Assembly: GCF_045679555.1 (NCBI RefSeq)
Contig: NC_092092.1
Coordinates: forward strand, 9,028,104 to 9,092,103
Origin: Salvelinus alpinus
Taxonomy: Eukaryota > Chordata > Actinopteri > Salmoniformes > Salmonidae
Direction: 5' to 3'
DNA: 64,000 nt
The translations under genes were made by a program, and so were the position numbers. The notes beneath the pieces were generated by a model. The model had not been told where the DNA came from. It did not search any database and saw only the letters and a program-made list of their open reading frames with translations. This document shows, one piece after another, positions 13,401 to 23,768 of this stretch (position 1 is the stretch's first letter; every line of letters begins with the position of its first letter).

Positions 13401-16400
13401 TGGTGCAGCTAGGCAGACTGGCCGAATGAAGTTTGTAAAAGTCACAGTGGAGGAGAGCTTCAGCAGACACATGTCATTGTCACTGGTACTTCTGGTGTAG
13501 TTGGGGTGGCGGATGATCTGAGTGACTGTCCGGTTCACCTCGTTGGGGTTGGAGCCCTCCTGGCTCAGACGACCCACGTAGACCACCACATTTGATGTAC
13601 TGGTACTGCGAGAGTAAATATATAAAGATGTAACAGTATTGTTTTTAAAAGAGTGGAACTGTTGAGTTTGGTGTTCGGGTTAAATGTTTCCCACAATCCT
13701 ACAAATCCTTACCTGGAAAAGCAGTGAGCAGCAGTCAATACCCACTCTTTGTTGATGAGGGATCCCCCACAAAAATGGCTGCCTAATTTGTGAAGACTGG
13801 CCTGCCATGGCCAACTCCCTGCAGGAGCGTCCTGACCCCCCACGATCCTAGTGTTAAGAGGAGGGGTTCCGCACACTAACAGAGATAGAGAATGATGGGT
13901 TATTTGGAAGGTTTTTGTTGAATAGGTCACATTGGTGTAACAGTGCATTATAAAAGGTTTTAATCGTGTTTAGAGAATATCTGTAAGTGGTGAAAAGGAC
14001 TTACCATTCAGCTGTGAATGAGAGCCTGAAATACAAGACAGAAAGAAAAGGAAATTCCTTCATCCTTAACAAAGGTGTCATCCCTTACTCTCTGTATCCA
14101 AACCCTGGCATTTTCACTGGGTACACTTGGTTCTATCTAGAACCTAAAAGGATTTCTTAGCCTGTCCCCATGGCAACACTCTTTGAAGAACCCTTTTGGG
14201 TTCCAGGTAGACCCCTTTCTACAGACAGTTCTATATGGTACCCAAGGGGGTTCTCTGTGGAACCTAAAAGGGTTCTTCAAAGGGTCTGCCATGGGGACAG
14301 CCAAAGAACCCTTTTGGAACTATTGTTTTCTAAGAGTGTGCATACTGTCCCATACTGATCAGAGTGAACATACCGACTGACGTCAGCATAAGTACCAATT
14401 GTTATAACACACTGATTGTTAAACCTGTTAAGGATCATACCCAAATCTAACTGCCTGTAGCTCAGGACCTGAAGATGGCGGCGGAAGAAATGGCAGCCGT
14501 TTTACAGGCGACAAACCAATTGTGCTATTATGTGGGTTTTTTCTCATATTATTTGTAAATTATTTTGTACATAATGTTTCTCCCACCGTATCTTACGGCA
14601 AAAAGAGCTTCAGGATATCACGACAGCGATCCCTCACCTCGGATTAGACAAAGATTTTTTCTTCAACAAGCAGGACGCACAGGATGTACTTCAGACGCTC
14701 GACAAACCCAAAATCCCTGTCATAGCCTGACTAACCAGTAACCCCACACATTGACAACCCGGACTATTTGCATTGTGTCCCGCCAACCCTCTTTTACGCT
14801 GCTGCTACTCTCTGTTTATCATCTATGCATAGTCACTTTAACTGTACCTACATGTACATATTACCTCAATTAGCCCAACTAACCGGTTCCCCCGCACATT
14901 GACTCTGTAGCTGTACCACCTGTATATGGCCTCGCTACTGTTATTTTCACTGTCATTTTACAGCTTTTTATTTTATTTCTTTACTTATCTATTGTTTACC
15001 AAATAAATAAAAAATATTAAAAATTACACTGCTTGTTAGGACTTGTAAGTAAATATTTCACGTTGTACTCAACCTGTTGTATTCGGCGCACGTGACAAAT
15101 AAACTTTGATTTGAAGCAAGGATATGCATATTCTTGATACCATTTGAAAGCTAACATTGAGGTTTGTGGGAATCTAGGAGAATATAACACATTAGATCTG
15201 GTAAAAGATAATACAAAGAAAATAACATGCATTTTTTTATCATCTTTGAAATGCAAGAGAAAGGCCACAATGTATTATTGCAGTTTTGGCACAATTTCGA
15301 TTTTGGCCACTAGATGGCAGCAGTGTATGTGCACAATGTTCTACACTGATCCAATGAACTATTGCATTACTGTTTCAAAATGTTGTATCAAGACTGCCTA
15401 AATGTGCCTAATTGGTTTATTGATACATTTTCAAGTACATAACTGTGCACTCTCCTCAAACAATAGCATGGTATTCTGTCCATATCAGATATGTCCGTGT
15501 CCTGGGAAATTTTCTTGTTACTTACAACGTCATGCTAATCACATTAGCGCACGTTAGCTCAACCGTCCCTTGGGGGGACACCAATCCTGTAGAGGTTTTC
15601 TTACCGTATGTTCCCAGTCAAAACAGTTTGCACATATACTATGACGTTTTTGTTTTGGTCTTAGGCAGTTTTTTTCCGGCTGTTCGTGCACACCAAAAAA
15701 TGATTGAGGCAAGTCGAAGTTCGGTAGTTGAAGTCTACGCCCTTTTGTCGGTGACTGGTCAAACGTACTACTCCTAGTAGGAGTGGAAACATGAACCCAC
15801 TGGGCACAGACGTCAGTTCAATGTCTAGTTTGGATTTACTTTGGTTGAATTGTCAACTAACGTGAATACAATGTGAAATCAACAAAAACATCACCATGTC
15901 ATTGGATTCAGGTTAAAAGTTTGGTGAAAGAAAATATGTTTACTTTTTTACATTGATCAACATCACTTTGACTGTCTGGGTTGAAATGACGTGAAAACAA
16001 TGTTGATTCAACCAGTTTTTGCCCAGTGGGAAGTGGTTGCTGTCATTTAATGAGAAATGACTAGTTTTCATGCACATTTTTTCACATGAGAAATACTACA
16101 CCAAACATCTTAGCTAGATGTTGAACTGCTTGGCTAAGACCTCCTCGGCTCCAATTTACTCAACACTTTTGAAAACGCATAGGCCTACCTGTAAACTATA
16201 ATCCAGAATCTAGATGTATCAGTGTGACTTGTTACCTTTCTTCTTTCCTCAATGTCATCAATTAGTATTTCTGCTTCACTCAATACTTTTGAAAACACAT
16301 ATCTGTCCACCTGCACACATGTGGCTTATTAACTTGAAGAACTTGAAAGTTGAGTCTGCTAGGTATGCTTTCCCGTCACCAACTACTTATAGGACAACAA

Positions 16401-16954
16401 ACACAAGAAACATATCTTCCTACCCAGTAACTCTTACATTTCTCAGAAATCGCTCCAACGTTTCCTGGTTGCAAGAATTCTTATAGTTCACCTTATTTCA
16501 GTTTATTTGACAAAATAAGCAGTCATTGTGTACAGAATCATTGCACAATCTAAACCGGTGTGAATAACTTTTCCATAACCCAAAATATTGTATTTTTAGC
16601 GGTTTGAAGTTGGTGTATAAACCCGAAAGTAAAAGACTCAAAAACGCTTCTTAGACTTACTTTCAAAGAGAATGAGATATCTGTAACTCACATTTCTATG
16701 TGAATTTGGTTGGGTCGCACAAAAGGTTACATATTGCAGTGTTAAATCGATTTGAGTTCAGTTAATTCATTCAGTCCAAATGTCTTTATATACAAACTGA
16801 AATAAACTTAGTAGCGAACTTCTTTAAACCAGGTGAGTATAAATGAAGAACGCTGTAGGATAAAGACAGCGATAACTTGAGAATTGTACTACTTACATTT
16901 TGACAGGAATGTCACCATTATGGTCACCACACAAAGAGTCCTGAGGAAGGCCAT
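10411..16954 (-). CDS. Polyserase-type tandem serine protease, gene B (active domain + pseudoprotease domain), 621 aa
   Basis: Ten coding exons, all GT-AG and in frame: 16954-16897, 14025-14005, 13875-13713, 13605-13337, 13241-13096, 12846-12516, 12302-12137, 11970-11714, 11208-11111 and 10767-10411. Residues 1-19 are a signal peptide. Domain 1 has activation site R36|IVGG, His77, Asp125 and Ser222 (GDSGGP), with Asp216 in the S1 pocket, so cleavage after Lys/Arg is expected. A short Thr/Pro linker (about 300-329) leads to domain 2, which keeps the fold and cysteines but has Gly381, Asn425 and Gly506 in place of His, Asp and Ser. The C-terminus ends in a Leu/Ser hydrophobic stretch with no cytoplasmic tail, suggesting GPI anchoring. 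Family: prostasin/testisin-like polyserases, so probably an extracellular membrane-bound protease. Intron 1 is 2.9 kb because of transposable elements absent from gene C. Confidence 0.85.
11275..11690 (-). mobile_element. 5S rRNA-derived SINE in gene B intron 8
   Basis: On the minus strand it begins with a 5S-like head (aaactaagcagggttggtcc, tggatgggagaccagatgct). A salmonid SINE body follows, ending 'ctcagtcaacttacctgatc aaataaa'. The same insertion is in gene C intron 8 (55172-55580), so it predates the duplication. Confidence 0.75.
14100..14345. mobile_element. hAT-type MITE in gene B intron 1
   Basis: Fold-back element with repeated 'gaacccttttgggttcc' type segments and complementary ends (cctgtccccatggcaacact / ccatggggacag). 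It is absent from gene C intron 1. Confidence 0.55.
14405..15115 (+). mobile_element. Internally deleted LINE (5' UTR joined to 3' UTR)
   Basis: The start resembles a LINE 5' region (cctgaagatggcggcggaag). It passes after about 300 bases directly into the 3' UTR type also seen at 31000-31210 (gcacattg.., cctacatgtacat..), and ends 'gcgcacgtgacaaataaact ttgatttga'. ORF2 is entirely missing. Confidence 0.6.
15116..15595. mobile_element. Unclassified salmonid repeat in intron 1 of gene B
   Basis: Contains 'gatggcagcagtgtatgtgc', 'ctcctcaaacaatagcatgg' and ends with tcaaccgtcccttgggggg. The tail of the same element starts the window (1-49) but is absent at the matching point in copy C (52510), so it marks A and B as closer to each other. 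Confidence 0.5.
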
Positions 16955-18068
16955 GCTTTCTTGTTGGTACCCTGGACTCAATCTTCCTTCCTAAGCAACC
17001 CTCTCTTCTGTTGTCTTTTCTCAGCTCCTCCCTTCCACCCACCACATTACCTGCTAGACACACACGTGATACGTCCCTTACATACTTTTCCTTCAAAAAA
17101 TGTTCCCCTCTGTCCACTTCCTTCAAAGCATGCATAACTAATGCTGTAATCTATGGTTAGCCCAAGCCTAGCTCTTTGGTTTCCATTACAGAGTTATAAT
17201 GTCGGCACTATTTTTATCACACCATTGCCAATTTAGAATAATTTTACTACTGTAATTTAGTTGTAATTTTACAACTGTATCTTATAAATGTTATATGTAG
17301 ATGTTAACAGTGCTATCTTTCATTGCCCGACAACAAAGCAGTGCATGAAATTGTGAAGGAGAGAACCAGTTCCTGTGTCTGGAATTCTTTATGATCATGA
17401 GCCTAAAATCAACACACCAAATACTTACTGTGAGTTTTCCATGTCTAGGAGCACTGACTAAGTTTAGCCACCGAGGCCCAAGACAAGAACCTACCCTAAA
17501 CCCTAATCCTATCCCTTACCTCAGAAGCCCCTAAAGTCGATGTCTGGGCCTTCATGAAAATCGATTTAGCATAAACACCTGTTAGTTTAAACTAGACATA
17601 TCTGCATTTTTGCATTGGATGAGTCTCAATTCACCGCATCTGCCGATGCCGCACTTCCTCATCTGCTGTGGAAGGTGACAGAGCTAGAGCGGTGTTTGTC
17701 AGACCATGAGACATCCCCAAAATTGGTCTTCTCACAAAATCGCCTGCAGCGTCGGAACGGTTTGCTCTGTGACCCCCACAAGCATCTTGGGACTCGTCTG
17801 AAGTTGGTACAGCCGATTTGCCAGCTTCAGTCTGTAGCGTCCGAACAGTTTGGGCTACACACTAATATGACCCCTCTGTGGAAAGGAACACGCACAGGGC
17901 TTAGACTGTTATGGGTTAACCGTTTTAAAGGTCAACTTCAATTGGGTGATGTCATAGTTGGGTTGTCCTAAGCATACTACTCATCAAAAACCCAAAGACA
18001 ACAGGGTGTGAAACACCAGTCCTTAAGCAGGATTTTTTTGAGTGGTATTTTTTCACGAAGATAATATG
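15549..18068 (-). repeat. Duplicated protease 5' block, copy B
   Basis: Direct repeat of 1-2508. It holds exon 1 of gene B (16897-16954), part of intron 1 and the upstream region with the 118-codon frame at 17615-17971. Homology stops at 18068, exactly where an LTR begins. The bases atatg at the break are continuous with ataaagtg in copies A and C. Confidence 0.9.
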
Positions 18069-19430
18069 TGTCACGTTCTGACCATAGTTCTTGTGTGTTT
18101 TGCTTGTTTTAGTGTTGGTCAGGACGTGAGCTGGGTGGGCATTCTATGTTGTCTGTCTAGTTTGTCTGTTTCTATGTTTGGCCTAATATGGTTCTCAATC
18201 AGAGGCAGATGTTTTGTGTTGTCTCTGATTGGGAATCATATATAGGTGGCTTGTGTTGGGGTTTGTGGGTGGTTGTTTCCTGTCTCTGTGTTTTCTCTGT
18301 ACCAGATAGGGCTGTATCGGTTTGCCACATTTGTTATTTTGTATTGTGTTAAGTGTTCACGTTTATTCTTTCGTAATTAAACATGTTGAGCACAAGCTAC
18401 GCTGCGTCTTGGTCCGATCCCTGTTACACCTCCTCTTCAGACGAAGAGGAGGAAGGCTGCCGTTACAGTACCACCCACCAAACTCGGACCAAGCAGCGTG
18501 GCTACGGGCAGCAGCGGCAGCAACAGCAGCAGCGGTACCAGGAGGAATGGACTTGGGAGGACGTGTTGGACGGAAAGGGTTGCTACACATGGGAGGAGAT
18601 CCTGGCTGGTAAGGATCGCCTTCCATGGGAACAGGTGGAGGCAGCTAGGAGAGTGGAAGCAGCTGCGAAGGGGAACCTGTGTTATGAGGGAACACGGCTG
18701 GCCAGGAAGCCCGAGAAGAAACCCCAAACATTTCTTGGGCGGGGGGCTAAAGGGGAGTGTGGCGAAGTCAGGTAGGATACCTGCGCCAACTTCCCGGGCT
18801 TGCCGTGGAGAGCGAGAGTACGGGCAGACACCGTGTTGTGCGGAAAGGCGCACGGTGTCTCCTGTACGTGTGTATAGCCCGGTGCGGTACATCCCAGCTC
18901 CACGTATCGGCCGGGCTAGAGTGGGCATCGAGCCAGGTGCCATGAAGCCGGCTCAACATATCTGGTCTCCAGTACGTCTCCTCGGGCCAGTGTACATGGC
19001 ACCAGCCTTACGCATGGTGTCCCCGGTTCGCCAGCACAGCCCAATGCAGGCTATTCCACCTCGCCGCACTGGCCTGGCTACGGGGAGCATTAAACCAGGT
19101 AAGGTTGGGCAGGCTCGGTGCTTAAGAGCTCCTGTACGCCTTCACAGTCCGGTATATCCGGCGCCACCTCCTCGCCCCAGCCCAGTAACACCAGTGCCTA
19201 CACCACGCACCAGGCTTACTGTGCGTCTCCAGAACTCTGTTCCTCCTCCACGCACTCTCCATGTGGTGCGTGTCTCCAGCCCGGTACCACCAGTTCCGGC
19301 ACCACGCACCAAGCTTACTGTGCGTATCCAGAGCCCTGTACGCACTGTTCCTTCTCCCCGCACTCGCCCTGAGGTGCGTGCCCTCTCACCTCAAATCTTT
19401 CTCTCGACCTGTGTGGATCTACGTTGTAAA
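18069..19430 (+). mobile_element. LTR retroelement: 5' LTR (18069-18467) and Pro-rich internal region
   Basis: The LTR starts TGTCACGTTCTGACC and ends ..CGTTACA. A frame starting inside the LTR (18383) continues into the internal region for 130 codons (acidic DEEEE stretch, Gln-rich, then WTWEDVLDGKG). A second frame (18498-19529) is rich in 'SPVRxVPAPRTRLTVRLQ'-like repeats. There is no protease, RT or integrase, and no 3' LTR in the window, so it is truncated or non-autonomous. It is related to the solo LTR at 41957-42358. Confidence 0.7.
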
Positions 19431-19845
19431 TGTTCATTCATTCATAGGCTAGGTTGTAGCAACGTGATGATGGGGATAGGCAACATTTTAGTATCATGTA
19501 GTAAACTAAACCTATCGCTGTTACACTGAGCTGGGTGAATGGAATATGAATGAGTCATCCAACATGATGTAATAGAAATAAGGCCATGCTCATTAAAAAA
19601 ACAATCGTCCTCCTTCATCTTAAATGGCACTGACCGCCACTGACACACACCATTAACCAACCATTCAATACATATAGTTTATTTTGACTACAATCACAAG
19701 GATAAGCTTCTATCTAGACATCCAAGCATTGCTTGCTGTTTGGGGTTTAAGGCTGGGTTTCTGTACAGCACTCTGAGATATCAGCTGATGTAAGAAGGGC
19801 TTTATAAATACATTTGATTTGAAAAATTTGATTTGATGTGTTTGT
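19431..19845. mobile_element. Salmonid repeat fragments, ending in L2-type LINE tail
   Basis: 19440-19660 contains 'aaggccatgctcattaaaaa' and neighbours that I recall as a common unclassified salmonid repeat. 19725-19830 contains 'gtttggggtttaaggctggg' and 'gctgatgtaagaagggcttt', the 3' tail seen again at 63856-63935. Confidence 0.5.
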
Positions 19846-20310
19846 TTAGGTTTTCCTCTCCTGTTAACAGTATAGACGTTTTACCGTGCGACCCAATTAG
19901 ATGGCCACCGTTTGAAGGGTGGTGTCAGAGGTCAGGGGGTGATGTCATCGTGGAAGCCCTCTATATGTTTTACTGAGAGGTCTGGTCCTGCGACATTACA
20001 AGGTTATAGTAACACAGCCACCCTGAGTGGCTTTCAGTAGACCACGCAAGTACACAAATGGGATGTTACATTAATGTTTTTACGGTACAGTACACTGTTA
20101 TGGTAAGGCAGAGAGGAGGAGGGAGGAGGACAAGGAGGGGATGGATACTGGTGAGAGAGAAGGGAGATGAGGAGAAGCGGCAGGAAAGAAACAGTGAATG
20201 AAAGGTATAGAGAGATGGAAAGGAAGCGAAAGAGGGAAAAGCTGAAGGAATTATTTTGAAAGAGAGAAAGAGACATATGGAGCAGAAGAAAAGAGAGACA
20301 TTGTAGCTGT
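19846..20310. other. Intergenic, no gene seen
   Basis: Purine-rich (GAGA) tract at 20100-20300 and no conserved coding segment. Confidence 0.4.
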
Positions 20311-20713
20311 GAAGTTGGGAGACAGGAAGACAGAGTAGAGGGCCATGTCTCAGGGCTCCCTCTCTCCCTGGTTATCTCTACCAGGAGGCTGAAGGTAGAA
20401 GACAGGAAGACAGATTAGAGGGTCATGTCTCAGGGCAACCTCCCTCCCTGGTTAACTCTACCAGGAGGCTGAAGGTAGGAGACAGGAAGACAGATTAGAG
20501 GGTCATGTCTCAGGGCTCCCTCTCTCCCTGGTTACCTCTACCAGGAGGCTGAAGGTAGGAGACAGGAAGACAGATTAGAGGGTCATGTCTCAGGGCAACC
20601 TCCCTCCCTGGTTACCTCTACCAGGAGGCTGAAGGTAGGAGACAGGAAGACAGATTAGAGGGCCATGTCTCAGGGCAACCTCCCTCCCTGGTTACCTCTA
20701 CCAGGAGGCTGAA
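20311..20713 (+). repeat. 80-bp tandem repeat, five copies
   Basis: The segment gacaggaagacagattagag recurs at exact 80-base steps (20321, 20401, 20481, 20561, 20641). Copies alternate between 'ctccctctc' and 'caacctccc' versions. Confidence 0.95.
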
Positions 20714-21165
20714 ACTTGGCTATAAGTGGATATTCCAGCAAGACAATAACCACAAGCACACATCAAAATCCACATTTTGTAATGGCCATCTCAGTCTCCC
20801 GACTTGAACCCCATTGTGGTTCGAATTGAAGAGGCCATAAGTGCAGACGAAGGATATCAAGGAATGATCTGGAATGATTCTGAGAAATGGTCCTCCCAAT
20901 GTGTTTTCCAGTCTCAAAATATTTTACAAAAAGGTTTTAGTGCAGTTATCCTCACAAGGGGAGGGTGCCGGAGTACTGAAAACAGGGGTGCCAATCATTT
21001 TGACCCCTATCTTTTGGAAATAATAATAATTACTTGCTAAACAAAACCTCTTTCTCTGAGCAATTGTATTAGTATAAAAGTATATACACTTGTATTATTT
21101 ATTTATTTTGTACACAGCCATCTTTATCAAGGGTGCCAATAATTTTGTTTGTGATTGTAAATGTA
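20714..21165 (+). mobile_element. Tc1-like transposon 3' part, degraded
   Basis: A degenerate DDE segment (around FQQDNNHKHTS, about 20730-20765) leads into the terminal repeat 'agggtgccaataattttgtt tgtgattg'. There is no intact ORF. Confidence 0.65.
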
Positions 21166-21955
21166 AAAAATCCAAGCACACTGCTCAGGGAATGGACACT
21201 AGAAAAGAGCAGGAGAGCAATGTTATGGTATTAGTTGGCTACATTTTACTGCAAGTGACAAGTCCACAGAATAAATAATAAATCCACATTGTAGTTAGCC
21301 ATGATAGCCTTTATAATAGAATGCTTGTGACCACACACACACACACATATCTATATATTGCACTTGGGAAAAACCTCTTAAAAAAGTGGCTAAGAATTCA
21401 ATGAATGTAGTTAATCTCACTCCACACAAAAAGCTCAGAGTGAAACATAACAGTGGCGACGATAGTCCCCACTAGGGCTGAACAATTCTGTGAACTTCCA
21501 ATAAATTCCCAGATTTTCCATAAATCCTGGTTGGAGGATTCTGGATTTCCTGATTATTCCCTCCTGACTCCACGATTCTTCTAACCAGGATTTCGATAAA
21601 ACCAGGGAATTTGAAAGTTTCTGGAATTTTGCAACCCTAGTCACCACTATACTAGGCATTGATTGAGTGCACAAGGCTACATGTGAAAATAATGTTCACT
21701 GAGTTACAAAAAAGAATCCCCCCTCACTCACACCAAAGTGTCACAGTATGTCAACACAACAATGTACCATCTTTAAGCATACAGTCAGAGGGGTATTCCA
21801 GAAAGCAGGATAATTAAATTAGGCAGCTTACTTTGATAAACAGCCACATATAACTCCTAGTTTTTTTGGTTGATTGAAAGCTTAATGTGTATCTTGGTTG
21901 CTCTTGTAGAGTCAATTATACCACGCCAACTTCAAGTCAATATTTCTAGTTATTT
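21166..21955. other. Intergenic with a MITE-like palindrome
   Basis: A CA microsatellite lies at 21334-21347. 21470-21645 is a fold-back repeat (ccactagggctgaacaattc ... ggaattttgcaaccctagtc). No gene seen. Confidence 0.45.
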
Positions 21956-23465
21956 CTAGAGATTCTGGAAGTTAGCTGGTTAACCTTGTTCCTCAAGGTT
22001 CCATTTTAGGACGACTATTGTTTTCAGTATATATTTTACCTCTTGGGGATGTCATTCGAAAACATAATGTTAACTTTCACTGCTATGCGGATGACACACA
22101 GCTGTACATTTCAATGAAACATGGTGAAGCAACAAAATCGCCCTCGCTGGAAGCCTGTGTTTCAGACATAAGGAAGTGGATGGCAGCAAACTTTCTACTT
22201 TTAAACTTGGACAAAACAGAGATGCTTGTTCTAGGTCCCAAGAAACAAAGAGATCTTCTGTTGAATCTGACAATCTTGATGGTTGTACAGTCGTCTCTAA
22301 TAAAACTGTGAAGGACCTCGGCGTTACTCTGGACCCTGATCTCTCTTTTGACGAACATATCAAGACTGTTTCAAAGACAGCTTTTTTCCATCTACGTAAC
22401 ATTGCAAAAATCTGAAATTTTCTGTCCAAAAATGATGCAGAAAAATGTATCCATGCTTTTGTCACTTCTAGGTTAGACTACTGCAATGCTCTACTTTCCG
22501 GCTACCCGGATAAAGCACTAAATTGATTTGATTTAAATTAACTTCAGTTAGTGCTAAATACGGCTGCTAGAATCCTGATTAGAACCAAAAAAAATTATCA
22601 TATTACTCCAGTGCTAGCCTCCCTACACTGGCTTCCTGTTAAGGCAAGGGCTGATTTCAAGGTTTTACTGCTAACCTACAAAGCATGACATGGGCTTGCT
22701 ACTACCTATCTTTCCGATTTGGTCCTGCCGTACCTACACGTACGCTACGGTCACAAGACGCAGGCCTCCTAATTGTCCCTAGAATTTCTAAGCAAACAGC
22801 TGGAGGCTTTCTCCTATAGAGCTCCATTTTTATGGAATGGTCTGCCTACCCATGTGAGAGACGCAGACTCGGTCTCAACCTTTAAATCTTTATTGAAGAC
22901 TCATCTCTCCAGTAGGTCCTATGATTGAGTGTAGTCTGGCCCAGGAGTGTGAAGGTGAACGGAAAGGCACTGGAGCAACGAACCGCCATTGCTGTCTCTG
23001 CCTGGCCAGTTCCCCTCTCTCCACTGGGATTCTCTGCCTCTATCCCTATTACAGGGGATGAGTCACTGGCTTACTGGTGCTCTTCCATGCCGTCCCTAGG
23101 AGGGGTGCGTCACTTGAGTGGGTTGAGTCACTGACGTGGTCTTCCTGTCTGGGTTGGCGCCCCCCCCTTGGGTTGTGCCATGGCGGAGATCTTTGTGGGC
23201 TATACTCGGCCTTGTCTCAGGATGGTAGGTTGGTGGTTGAATATATCCCTCTAGTTGTGTGGGGGCTGTGCTTTGGCAAAGTGGGTGGGGTTATATCCTT
23301 CCTTTTTGGCCCTGTCCGGGGGTATCATCGGATGGGGCCACAGTGTCTCCTGACCCCTCCTGTCTCAGCCTCCAGTATTTATGCTGCAGTAGTTTGTGTC
23401 AGGGGGCTAGGGTCAGTCTGTTATATCTGGAGTATTTCTCCTGTCTTATCCGGTGTCCTGCGTGA
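21956..23465 (+). mobile_element. L2-like LINE, 5'-truncated, broken ORF2 and 3' UTR
   Basis: The reverse transcriptase starts just before the YADDTQLY active-site box (about 22082-22105). It continues with '[19 protein letters not shown]', '[17 protein letters not shown]' and a C-terminal 'LASLHWLPVKAR' segment (about 22610-22650) in several frames with stops. The 3' UTR (22920-23465) matches 62580-62850. It is an inactive relic. Confidence 0.8.
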
Positions 23466-23768
23466 ATTTAACTCATTATGGATAGGGGGCAGCATTTTCA
23501 CGTTTGGATGAAAAGCGTGCCCAGAGTAAACTCAGTCCCAGTAGCTAATATATGCATATTATTAGTAGATTTGGATAGAAAACACTCTGAAGTTTCTAAA
23601 ACTGTTTGAATGATGTCTGTGAGTATAATAGAACTCATATGGCAGGCGAAAATCTGAGAAAAATCCAACCAGGAAGTGGGAAATCTGAGGTTTGTGGGTT
23701 TTCAACTCTTGGCCTATCGAATACACAGTGTCTATGGGGTCATTTTGCACTTCCTAAGGCTTCCACTT
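23466..23768 (-). mobile_element. Unclassified salmonid repeat
   Basis: Contains 'gatagaaaacactctgaagt ttctaaaac' and 'aaccaggaagtgggaaatct', a sequence I associate with a high-copy salmonid interspersed repeat. No ORF of note. Confidence 0.4.

Noticed and set aside
18363..19529. Minus-strand Pro/Ser-rich frames over the LTR element
   Set aside because: Antisense shadows of the internal region of the retroelement.
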